A stretch of 64,000 nucleotides of DNA from Triops longicaudatus. Lineage: Eukaryota; Arthropoda; Branchiopoda; Notostraca; Triopsidae. This document shows, piece after piece, positions 52,741 to 63,191 of the stretch. The first letter of the stretch is position 1. Every line of letters begins with the position of its first letter. Where the stretch lies: the NCBI GenBank assembly GCA_022885665.1, contig JAGQDJ010000633.1, positions 744,001 to 808,000 of the forward strand, read 5' to 3'. A program made the translations under genes and the position numbers. The notes under the pieces were generated by a model. The model did no database searches. It was not told the origin of the DNA and saw only the letters and a list, made by a program, of their open reading frames with translations.

Positions 52741-53319
52741 AGACAGTGGAAAACATTCGAAAAATACACAGCGTGTAATACTCTTCAATATCCTAGTGTT
52801 GTGTCTTTCTGTTGGTGGGTGCAACTTCTCATTTCACGATACACAATCAAACTTATATTTTCAACTGAGTAAAGTGTTTCAAAGTTGGAAGCGATTGAGA
52901 AAAGTGAATTATATGGTGCGAAGCTCAGGATTTCCTTACAGGATAACTTTAACTGCCTATGCAAACAGTAAAAATATATATATGTGTGTATAAGTTTTGT
53001 TAAACTTTTTATCATTGTGAATAAGGCCACCCAGTGCAATATTGTATATTACATGCATCAATCAACAGATGTTTCTCCTTTTGTTTGATTTACCTGGGGG
53101 CGGTGTAATGTATACGTCTGCGAAGAAGTTTGTATTCAGCTTTATCACATTATCCATTCTATGGTTGTGGAAACATCGAACGGCATTGATAACACAATGT
53201 TGAAAAACTTCTCCTGAGCGTATGTAACATGAAATCCGTATATAAACTACTTGAGAGTACAAAAATCTTCCATTTTATTAGAGTACAACGGTAGTGATTG
53301 TTCGTGCGTTGCAAAAATG

Positions 53320-53325
53320 AATAAA
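53320..53325 (+). terminator. Candidate poly(A) signal of SAMD11
   Basis: AATAAATAAA begins here, 580 nt after the SAMD11 stop. It is followed at once by a small hairpin (CACATGTC and GACATGTG arms, about 53337-53365). A 0.6-kb 3' UTR is reasonable; other AT-rich candidates exist nearby. Confidence 0.4.
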
Positions 53326-54157
53326 TAAACTATAACACATGTCTTGTGACGAAACACGACATGTGGGCATGTCATCTAAAATTTCTGGAATTGGTTAAAG
53401 GACGTTGAAATGTGGGAAAATGGGTGTAAAGCGTAAATGTTTGGTTAATCGATAGCGTGTGAAGTGAGATGAAGAAAATATTACTCGGATACGGAAACGT
53501 TGGTTTGCTAACTCCGTGATCTGCGCAAGAATAAATTGAAATGTCTCAAATTTTGAATATTGCAAATTTTTGCTGATAACACCACATTGTCCCTTTGAAA
53601 AGGGGCGCAAAGTGGGACAAAACATGAGACATAATTATTACTTGTAATAGCGGCTAACATGAGAAATTTAAATAAATTGCTTTATAAAATATGTGAAAAA
53701 TAAACTACTTGTAGGCACACTGGAGGAGACTCGGGTCAATAGTAACATTTCGCGCACTGTCAGTTTTTAACTCGTGCTACAAACTTAACTAGCATCTGAA
53801 TGTATATCCACTAGATGCAGGTGTATCTCATCTCTGTTAAGCCATTGTATGCTCCTAAAAACTTAAAATAAGGTTAAACTAGCTTTCAAACAAGGAGGCC
53901 CTCGTTTGTTATTATCGTATCACCCACTGGGTCAAAAGTAGCATCGTATTTAACGTGCATTTTCCCATAAGAAACTTTACCAACCAAATTTCTATTGACA
54001 CATTAAACTTATCGCCATGAAAATTTCCAGCTGCAGTCCTGAGAAATATTGGAACATTTCGGCTTCATCTCCGTAAAAAATACTATACTCTAAGAAAATT
54101 CTATAAATAAGCAGAAAAATGCACTACGTTCTGGAGGCGCCGTTTTCAAACGCCACG

Positions 54158-54193
54158 GTTACCATGACAACACCCTATATATAAACAGGGTGT
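54158..54193 (+). promoter_or_regulatory. X-box-like motif beside a TATA box and an inverted repeat
   Basis: GTTACCATGACAAC fits the RFX X-box pattern (RYYNYY, 2-nt spacer, RRNRAC). It runs directly into ACACCCTATATATAAACAGG, where a TATATAAA box sits inside a 7-bp ACACCCT/AGGGTGT inverted repeat. The order resembles a core promoter, but no coding exon is recognisable on either side. It may drive a non-coding transcript or be coincidence. Confidence 0.35.
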
Positions 54194-55340
54194 GTGTTTG
54201 GACAGAGTGTAGTTTGTTGTTCCTCATAATTATTTACAGCTAGTTAGTGTATTTAAGTTTGTTGTAAAAATTTTTGGTCATCTATAGTGAACGTAACGGG
54301 TGAAAACACGAAGACCATTCTTCGCATCTGCCAATATTTTTGTGACACCATGTAATTAAATAATCTAAGGGGAGAACACATAACTAAAGAATTAATTAAC
54401 TAAAAAGCAATTAACTAAATAAACTGACACAAATATATTTTTAAGAAAATGGCTAAATAAAAAGCTAGTGTAGTCACGAAACAAGTACAAAGCAGACCAA
54501 CCTCAAACTTGTAAGAGATGTTCGTTTGTTTTCTCGTACTATGTTACAGATGAGAGGCAATATGTATTTACGACGTATTGTTGTCCTCGACCGTCTTAAA
54601 TAAAAAGTTGTCAGTAGGTGGAAAAGCAAGTTCCAGAGGATAATACGAGAAAATTGTATTAAAAGCAGATTACGTGTTTTCCTATATTTGTGCCGTAGCC
54701 TATGTTTCCACCTTCTCGACTGTAAGACATTATTTGAGAATATCACGAGTGTTGCTCCAGTGTAAGTCATCATCCTATGTTTTCGATGTCTTTAAAGACA
54801 CGCAGATTTTGCTTCTTAGTGTTCCCTAGACCTTTTCTCATTCGTATCCCGCTTCCTTTAATAAAAGTCAATGTGTCCAAGTTTAAAATCGAATTGCATG
54901 TATCCCGAGTTGCTTGCAGCTATTGTAAATATTATCAACATTGTAACTATTAAAACTATTATAACTAGTATTGGTAGTGATAGCTGTCTGAAACAAAAAG
55001 TTAATTACAAACACCTCAATCTTGTCACCAGTTTGATTTGCATTGTAATAAAGTATATTTACACCTTCGTTTTCCAACAATTTTTGTTAGATTCACATGA
55101 TCGGACGTAAAAATTTCTATACAAAAGCTAATGCTTATACAAAAGCTAATTGACGCTTAGCTACTTTTTACCTCACATTTAATAAATACGTCAAAAATAA
55201 TTTATACATTAATTAACCTACACCTATTAGAAAAAGCGTAACATTAGGGCACAGAAGGCAAAGTCCCAGCATCCCAATGTTTTGATTAGAAAAATACAAC
55301 TCACAATAGTGTGGACGGACTAGACAGACGACATGCATAA

Positions 55341-57327
55341 CTACAAACGAAGTTTCCAAACCGACAGCGGTCGTCTAAACACTGTAATTTGGCCCATTTC
55401 TCTTCCTCCCAAAATGAGTATTATGGAACGCTTTTCTTCAGCATGCTTTTGACGAACAGGCAGCTCTTTGTTATTTGGTGACGCGAGCGAAGAAAAGCCT
55501 ACCAAGTCCTTCACTGGCACGTCTGCTGGGGATTTCTGTAATGGGGGATTCAACGCCTCAGCGAAACCTCTGTGATGAGATTCGTCGGACGAAAGATCTT
55601 CAGTTTCTTCCAAATCAATAAGTCTAACTTGCTTGTCGTTTGCAAATGGATTAAAGCGAACTGTCGTGTACGAACGAGTCATGGAAGCTGATTTAGCGTT
55701 CTGCAAATCGAAAAGCGTTTTACTCCTCGGTCTTGCTGCACTCGATTCTGGTGGAAGCGGACTTGACAAAGTACTTGTAGAATCAACACGCCCAGATCGT
55801 ACAGAATCGATACCAGAGTCACGGGTTTGAGATTTGCCAAATTTTGCCACCATGTTTTCTTCGCATTCTAGCTCTTCTAATAAATCAGTGAAATCGCTAC
55901 TGCTGTTACTTAACAAGGAATAAGTCCGACGTAAGGGCCAAACCCGAGTAGCTAGAGGTGCTTTTAGTGTAGATTCCGGGCTAAGATCCGCTTTACAGTG
56001 GCTTCGACTTCTTTGTTCATTGTCAAGCTGAATTCCACGGGCACTCGTAGCCTTCCTGGGCACTGAAACTATGGGAGTCGCAGGAATCGTTATGCCAGTT
56101 GTTTCTGAGTTAGAAACAGCGACAGGAATGACTACACAGGCCATATGAGCTCGGGGTTGCGGTCGCTGAGGAGGCAAGTCTATCTTAAACCAAGTCTGTG
56201 TAGCGAACTGGAAACGGCAAATCTCATCGGTTGGCTGACCGTGCCTCTCGCCCCCGATTATATACATACTGGATTCGTATTTGATAGCTATATGGCTATG
56301 AAGAGGAAGAGGACCATTTTTGGCACGAACACAACACCAAATTCCCCTATCTAAGAAAAAACAGAATAGTATATGACCGCTTACGTTATAAAGGAAGAAA
56401 AATCTTACCGAGATCCCATGTCCAAAAGTCGTTACGTTCTTGGAGGTCTGTCATGCCGCCAAATATCCAGAGCTTTTTGTCAAATACAACGCAGGAATGA
56501 GTGTGTCGTGCAGCGGGATGCAAACCTTCGCAGTCGTTCCGACGTGGAGACAGTAGCTGCCATACTTCATCATCTACAATTAATACGTTGACAAAATTTG
56601 TGTTCAGTATGAAAGATGGAACTGCATCAATTTCTTCTTTTTTTGTCAGTTTACCTAGGTTAAAGGCCCACAACTCCCCAGTCGAGCCTCGCATGTCCAT
56701 ATAGCCGCCATAAATATACATTATATTTCTGTGCAATACTGCGGAGTGACCACGACGTCCAGAAGGTGACAGACAGCCTTTTTCACCTTTCCATTTTCTC
56801 CAGGAATGTTTCTGAGAAGGATAAGAAGATTAAAAAAAGAATTAAAATGCCACACTACCTGATAAATAAATAGATGAATAAATACATAGAAAAGAAATAA
56901 AAATAAATAAATTCGTTTTATGAAAAAAAGTTCGCAAAAAACTAAGCGTTACTTTGACGTTGAATATCCATAAAGGTGTTTCGACGCTGGAAGCAAATTC
57001 GCCACCGAAAACGTACAGTTGATGCTCATAGGCGATTATTGTATGTTCTTGTAACGCAGGAGGATTATTTGGCAACGGAGGTATTAGTACCCAGTCGTTC
57101 GTATCTATGGTAAGAAGCCATAAGTGGAAAATGTTTAAAAACAAAATAAGACCTACGGCGGCGTTTAACTTACCTAAACTCCATTTCCAGAAATCGCGTA
57201 ACGGCAAGTTACCATTCCTGCCTCCGAGGAGGTACAAATGATTATCACAAACCACGGCAGCGTGTTTGCATCTAGAAGATGGTACTCTTGAAGTGTCGTT
57301 GGGGTTTAATGGCACAGGGTTCCACAT
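55341..57327 (-). CDS. Six-bladed kelch-repeat protein with a long insert in blade six
   Basis: Five coding exons join in frame: 57327-57174, 57104-56953, 56811-56655, 56573-56409 and 56350-55341, giving 545 residues. Five kelch blades follow one another, each with a hydrophobic strand ending in a glycine pair: HLYLLGG, QLYVFGG, IMYIYGG, KLWIFGG and MYIIGG, followed by the usual Trp. Blade six starts with PRAHMACVV near 278. About 230 Ser/Asp-rich residues follow before ILILGGREMGQ and VFRRPLSVWKL close the propeller at the C-terminus. The insert contains DSGIDSVRSGR- and LEECEEN-like acidic or phosphorylatable stretches. Kelch propellers mediate protein contacts; no BTB, F-box or enzyme domain is present. 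The start is the first ATG after the acceptor at 57330, and a non-coding exon ending at 57515 probably precedes it. I cannot name the orthologue; invertebrate scruin-like kelch proteins are one possibility. Confidence 0.88.
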
Positions 57328-57591
57328 CACTGAAAACCTCGATGATTAAAAAAATAAAAACATTTTTTCGTAAATGATCAGGATTGATTTACGTCTAATT
57401 TTTGCGCTACTACTATTTCGATCTAGGGAGTTAACACTTCTTCCCACACCTGAAACTAATACTTGAACAATTCACAAGAAATGAGCTGGACAAACAACGG
57501 ATTGGAACAATTACCTCACGACCTTTCGAAGAACACCACGAGAATATTTAAATCAGACAGGTAATGCAAACATATTTAGTGGTTTAGAAAT

Positions 57592-57605
57592 GTTCCTATA
57601 GCAAC
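57592..57605 (-). promoter_or_regulatory. RFX X-box at the kelch promoter
   Basis: GTTCCTATAGCAAC fits the RYYNYY-N2-RRNRAC X-box and differs by one base from GTTNCCATRGNAAC. It lies 265 bp upstream of the kelch start codon and just above a presumed non-coding exon whose donor (GAG/GTAATT) is at 57515. X-boxes this close to a start are typical of RFX-controlled cilium genes. The site is nearly palindromic, so strand is nominal. Confidence 0.5.
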
Positions 57606-58646
57606 AAGGTGCATCTAGCGCGCTCTCGAAGTACCGCGAAAACGGCGCTACATGAATTTAAAAGGACAGTATGACCGACCGAAGGGAAAAGGGAGAGAGA
57701 ATTTCGAAAAGCAGATGGTTGGATAACGACTACCAATATCTGTCGTTACACTCTGACTATCGTTCGACAGATAGCTGAGTCAACCTACGCTAGCTATGCT
57801 AGTCATCCTAAAGTTTCTAGCGTACGTAAAATCAACCTAACAGGATTACTTTCGTCAAGCACCTCCGATCTCCCCCTGCACGATGCGCTTATAAGCCCCT
57901 CTCTACCTCCCCTCTAATCTCCCTTTGTCATCTTTCTCGCGGCACTTGTCTGACCCATGTCACGATAAAAACTGTTTTTGTCGCGTTAATGAGTAAACAT
58001 TTTTCGTATTTCCATAAGCTGAACACTTCATTACGAACACACAAAGCACCCCGCCTACTTACTGGAAACGATATCCGTAGCCTTTCAATACGTACTGTAC
58101 GTCAAGCGTGACTGACACTGCGAGATGCGAACTCTGGCTTCAACTTGCAACTAATGACGCTGTTACATCTTGCTCTGCTTTCCCATTATGGCCAAATTCG
58201 ACACTGCACCCTCCTGCGCAGCTTAAAGGTGGGGGTCAAAAAGCTTACATGCTGAAGAAGCGACCTGTAGACGTCGTGCGTACGCACTTGATATCTCTCT
58301 CTTTCTCCCCAACTGCGAATTACCGGAAAGAAGGGCAGGCCAAAAATTATTGATCCGAAGTGTTGACTCTAAAACGGACTTTATGCTTCCTTTTCTTAAT
58401 GGGGGAAACCCAAGTTAGTTGTAAGATTAGATCCTACAAACTTGGAGCACTAGAGGGGTGTAACTCGCCGTCAAGTGCAACGAAGATGGGGTTACTATGA
58501 CAACGTCCTAGCAACTAGGGTAAAGAACGCCGTCATGCGAGACAGAAATACAAAGTAGGTCTACAATTCTGCTTTTAGTGTCATACAAAAGGCGCTTAGG
58601 GGCAGTTGAAAAGTTTAGGGGGTTCCAGAGGGAAATTAATTATTTG
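57606..58646. other. Kelch upstream region
   Basis: About 1 kb with no supported gene. It contains a second, weaker X-box-like site, GTTACTATGACAAC, at 58491-58504, followed by CCTAGCAAC. The small plus-strand frame at 58108-58353 has no recognisable content. Confidence 0.45.
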
Positions 58647-58652
58647 TTTATT
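58647..58652 (-). terminator. Poly(A) signal of SLC33A1
   Basis: AATAAA on the minus strand, 97 nt past the SLC33A1 stop at 58749. Confidence 0.6.
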
Positions 58653-58748
58653 ATATATTAAAACCCTTCAACCTTACACATGTTCACGGACACATTTAGC
58701 ATAAGTTAAACTGCACTGCAAAGCGTGTCTCAAAATGCAAACAATGGA

Positions 58749-61233
58749 CTAGTAAACCACTTTCCATATCCGTTCGTCGTGGCTTTGGAGTCGTTGGATG
58801 ACACGACGACCCCACTTAAACCAGATCCAGCCGAACACCAAGCAAATGGCAGTTTCGATATAATAACCATCAATTTCTGTGACACACTGACCTCCGGCAG
58901 TTGTACACGCCTGTCGAAAGAATCAACATTGAAATCAAAGAAATAAAACTGGGAAAGATAATTCGTTCGGGATAATAGAACACATAAAAACATATATCCC
59001 AGTTTCCCCTACAACACTTTTCACCTCAAACTTAGACACAAATAAACAGTGAAGTACTCCAAATGGCGATAAGCAAATATCTACTTCTAACATCTATTTA
59101 TGTAATGTATAACGCTGTATGAACTTCGAACCCTAAGGACCATCAAATACCCCTTCAGTTAGAAGTGAATTACACGATGAACTCAGTTCGCAGGGTTTTT
59201 TCTCGGAAATTGACACTTTCTGGCGAAATTCATTTGGTAGCTACATTTGTTTAAGGCTTGCGTATTTAAGCGAGTTTTTTTAAAAAAAAAAAAGATTTTA
59301 CTAAAATTTTAATAATAATAAAAAACATAAATACAAATACATAAAAAATATGTTTCCCTTTTACTCTATTCCGCCATACTTGTGCAGACTTTTTTCTGTA
59401 AGAATCTTCTTGGTGCATACAAGTGCTAATGTGCCATACTACCGAGACAATTTGTATCCCGGACACAAAAATTGCGCGCAATAGTTACCAAAATGTTCAA
59501 AATTTGACTCACTTCCTCCTCAAGCTTAGATTTGCAAGCAGAATTGAGACCTCCGACGCAAGATTTTATAGTGAGTGGATCTACGAGCCATAAAGCCAAC
59601 GTGCTGGGCCAATTTCCGCCCAAATTACACAACGTGTTAAGAAGAGTCATGTACGTTCCACCTACAGCAGGGTCGCTTATCTTAGCGAAAAACGCCATCA
59701 CAGCTACAAACATACTGTACACGGCAATCTAACAAACGAAAAGGACGCCAAACATTAATTACCACTGCCCCAACAATTCATTCTTACTTTACTTGATGCA
59801 AGCAGTAACTCAGTAAAACAATCCCGTAGTACACCAATGGGAATTCACCGTCATGATTAAAATAAGGAGTGATGAAAAGGAGTAATGCGTATTCAATGCC
59901 GAACAACAGCCTATTTTGCAGAAGACACAAAATGTACTCTTCAGGCAGTTAAATTCGTATTTATATTACCGGTAAGGGATAGCCTTGAGAAAAACATTCA
60001 TGGGAGTCGGACCAGTTGTGTACCGGCTGATGACTAAAGGCAAAACGATTTGCAGAGGCACTAAAGGAATGGCCAATAAGGCCAACTGAGCCTTGGGAAC
60101 ACCAGCTTCCACCAGTTTCAAGCCTGTCACCGCGTCAGACGCTGAAAATCCAATCTAATTCACAAGAAGATACTCCGATGTCGCAATCTAGATCCAATGT
60201 GATACCTTGCACGTGAGTAGAAAAATTATCATCGTCTTCATAGAAGGCAGTTTAATTATATCCCAAAGGACTTTATAAGTTTCCACAATTCCCAACTCCT
60301 GCTCTTCGCTGTCAGTATCAGACGTGGCTTTCTCTCGTTTGGCAAACCAAACAACCGAAGTGGTTATTAGAAATATGATTCCCCAGTAATAAAGGAAGTC
60401 TAGAAAAATAACACTTAGTTATATGCATCAAAACGCTATTCAAATTTACCTGCAAGAGTTATTAACCCTTTGTCTGCTGGTACAGCTCGTAAGTACTTGT
60501 TGCAAAAATCCGCAGACTCCAATGCCATAAAAATGATATAGCCAAAAAAGTACCCTGCAGTCTGGCCGACAGAATTACACGTGGAAGCATAGCCTACATG
60601 GCGTCTGCGAACAATGTGTGTTATATTTAATGACGGCAACAAGAAGAATAGGAAATTTACTTTTCGAGCATCGTCAATGCCCAACCGTCCACAGCTATGT
60701 CCTGTGTAGCAGCCAAAAAGTTCAGGAAAAAGAATGCTGCCGTCAAAACCTGGACATTCGGAGGTTCCCCAGTTTCTCCCAACAAAGACCCAACCGTTGT
60801 TGAGAGGTAGATCATACACAGACCTTAAATGTCCGCGTTTTTAATTATTCTGAAAATAAATAAAAAATATGTAATTACCTATAAAGTATTGGGTGGGAAC
60901 CAGCCATGTTTTTCTCCGACCAATACTGTTGCTGTACCAGGAGTCAACAATCGGTGCCCACAAGAGTTTAAGACTGAATGGCCAATAAACTAAGCTAAAT
61001 TGAGCTTGCTCTTTGTATGAAATGTGCCGATTTTGTAAGATCATAGGAATGGCTGAAGCTAGGCCTAGTGGAATTCCCTGAAGTAAATAGAGGAAAAATA
61101 AAAGGGCAATGTTCGTTTTGTCCTTGCCCAGTCCTGTCAACTTGTTGATGTTTTCGTCCTTTTTGGTACCGTCATGGAATGAAATGACTCGGTCACCGCC
61201 ATTGGTGGAATTTGTTCGTTTCCTCACGTCCAT
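58749..61233 (-). CDS. SLC33A1: Acetyl-coenzyme A transporter 1
   Basis: Eight exons join in frame: 61233-60879, 60823-60661, 60604-60450, 60399-60206, 60154-59971 (donor read at 59970), 59910-59793, 59728-59513 and 58910-58749, giving 515 residues (human 549). The protein is a polytopic ER-membrane carrier that imports acetyl-CoA for lysine acetylation and sialic acid or ganglioside O-acetylation in the lumen. Family blocks in order are LLQGIPLGLASAIPMILQ, WPFSLKLLWAPIVDS, GRRKTWLVPTQY, FLAATQDIAVDGWALTM, VGYASTCNSVGQTAGYF, SADAVTGLKLVEAG-like (here SDAVTGLKLVEAG), ISDPAVGGTYMTLLNT, NLGGNWPSTLALWLVDPL and GGQCVTEIDGYYIETA. The N-terminal 40 residues are polar and cytosolic. Introns are mostly 40-120 nt; the last is 602 nt. 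Confidence 0.97.
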
Positions 61234-61531
61234 GTTGAAACCTAAAATGCAGAAGAGAATAATAAAAGCTGTATGTAGTAAAATTCAGGAAAAATTTACT
61301 TAAAATTGGAAGGGACTCTGAGCAAATGGACAGAGCGCGCAAGTGACGAAGGGGGCGGGAGCAAACGGTAAATCCATTTCCATACCAAACTATCGCTATC
61401 GGATAGTAGAAGAAAATCGGCAACGATTCTAAAAATTCACACACTCAAAGTGGGCGGATGTGGTGGTATTTAAATGCCAATTTCCCCGATAAACACCCAC
61501 TGTGTATTTGTTTGTGTCGAAAAGTGTGACG
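61234..61531. promoter_or_regulatory. Shared head-to-head promoter of SLC33A1 and the tetraspanin
   Basis: The divergent start codons are 298 bp apart. No TATA box or other clear element is visible. The arrangement implies a compact bidirectional promoter. Confidence 0.55.
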
Positions 61532-62602
61532 ATGCCGCGTTCCGGTTACATGTGTGTTAGAGCGACGTTTTGCAGCCTTAACGCCTTAATATGGGTAAAG
61601 TTTTGAAAATTAAACATTTAGAATGTTTCACACGTTGAAATTTGTTCATTACAGTTGCTTGGCTGTGGAGTCCTTGGCATTGGAATTTGGTTAAGAGTCG
61701 CCTACGACGGCTACATGTCTCTTTTACCTCAACATAGTATGCTTAGCATGGATACCTTAATCCTAGCTACTGGAGTAACTTTATTTATAACTGCTTTTCT
61801 GGGTTGTTGTGGTGCTTGGTGCAAAAACAAGTGCCTCTTAATGACGGTAATTTCAGTAAAAATTCGTTACAGTATGCGGTAACCTTATCTATCCTTATCT
61901 TAGTACTTCGTTTTAGTAATTTTGCTATTCATCGTGGAACTTACTGCCGGCATCCTCGCCTTTATGTATCGTCAGCACTTGGGAGATACCTTACAAGTCG
62001 AGCTTGTGACGGGTATCAAGTATCATTACTTGCTCCCATCTGGCAACGAGACAGAGAGTGGACTTGTTATAGCCTGGGATCACGTCCAACACCAAGTAAA
62101 CGACTTGGTCCCAAATATATTTAGTTTTGCGCGCATGAGGGAACATGACCATAAATCGTTTTTTACTAGTTTGGCTGTTGTGGAGTCCAGGATTATACCG
62201 ACTGGTTCAACATTACTGCCTGGCCTGACAAGAAATACGTTCCAGCGTCTTGTTGTCTGCCAATTTACATGAACATGACCGGTAGGTGTTAAAATCTCGA
62301 CCCGACAAAGCTTTTGCTTAACTTAAACGTTTTTGCTTAGATTGCCGCACGTTAGACGACAGCTTGTGGTATCAAAAGGGCTGCTATTCTCAGGTGAAGT
62401 TTTGGTTCATTGAGCGACTACATTTAGTAGGCGTGGCGGGGTTAATTATAGCTTTTATCCAGGTAAGACCTTGCAAGTTTGCGTATAGGTTTACCAATCA
62501 GGTTGTTTGTAGTTGTTTGGATTGTTGTCCTCCATGATTCTTTTCTGTGCGGCCCGGCGGCGCCGGTTTCCGATGTACAAACCCCAGAAATCTCATCAAT
62601 AA
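61532..62602 (+). CDS. Tetraspanin
   Basis: Six exons join in frame: 61532-61594, 61655-61846, 61904-62095, 62170-62281, 62341-62462 and 62513-62602, giving 256 residues, a normal tetraspanin length. Four membrane segments are visible: ALIWLLGCGVLGIGIWL, LILATGVTLFITAFLGCCGA, FVLVILLFIVELTAGILAF, and LVGVAGLIIAFIQLFGLLSS followed by MILFC. The large loop carries the signature CCG (FGCCGVQDYTDWF), then SCC, a DC and a GC, making six cysteines in all. NET, NIT and NMT are potential N-glycosylation sites. The tail is short and basic (AARRRRF). Tetraspanins organise membrane microdomains by binding integrins and other receptors. The subfamily is uncertain; the N-terminus (SGYMCVRATFCSLN) resembles invertebrate and TSPAN4/9-like members. 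Confidence 0.95.
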
Positions 62603-63191
62603 GCTGCCAAGTACTGGTCAGTCACATCACAAGCCAAAAATGTCTTCAGAAGTCTAAATTTTTGAAGAAGCTGTGCTATTTTAAATGTAGTGTGCTATTT
62701 TTAAAGGGACCAAATTTCTTTCGACATTCCTGTAACAAATCTTCGTTCTTCTCTTTCAGTGGTCTAGAATGTTGTGCCTCGTTTTTAACTGTGATAAGTC
62801 GTAGCTAACCGGTTTTTAGAAATTAGTTATTGTTGTTAAAGAAACGCCCAATAATGCACTTGTTAACCTTGTGTTTGTTCAAACGTTTATTATGAATGGA
62901 AACAGTAAACAATTATGACTGACAGGGGTAAAATTTCTTTACCTCACTTAAAGCTCGGTTTTTATTGGTGTGCTCTTCTTGGCGGACGAAATCAAGGCTG
63001 GAATGTCCTCGTTCCAGAACCTAGCAAGAAACGATCGTTATCGAAAAAAAACTTGACGAAAACAACGTACTCGTTTTTCGTCTCTTTTTATGGCTAGACC
63101 ATGAGCGGTATCTCGCTCAAAAAAAAATCATAATAAAACTATTTTTTTTTTTAATAAAATAACAGTCATCAAATAAATAATTTAAAAAATC
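62603..63191. other. Convergent 3' ends of tetraspanin and carboxylesterase
   Basis: No coding sequence. The plus-strand AATAAA at 63132-63137 could end the tetraspanin mRNA. The minus-strand ATTAAA at 63149-63154 could end the esterase mRNA. The two 3' UTRs would then meet or overlap slightly. Confidence 0.45.

Larger units (their letters stand above)
52741..55340. other. Convergent intergenic region between SAMD11 and the kelch gene
   Basis: It holds both 3' UTRs, which face each other. No coding frame is supported. The notable content is an X-box-plus-TATA cluster near 54158-54193 and a duplicated ATACAAAAGCTAAT near 55118-55150. Confidence 0.5.

Noticed and set aside
59266..59481. Read-through extension of SLC33A1 after exon 7
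   Set aside because: The family C-terminus (GGQCVTEIDGYYIETA) is found in a proper exon at 58749-58910, so the read-through is intron.
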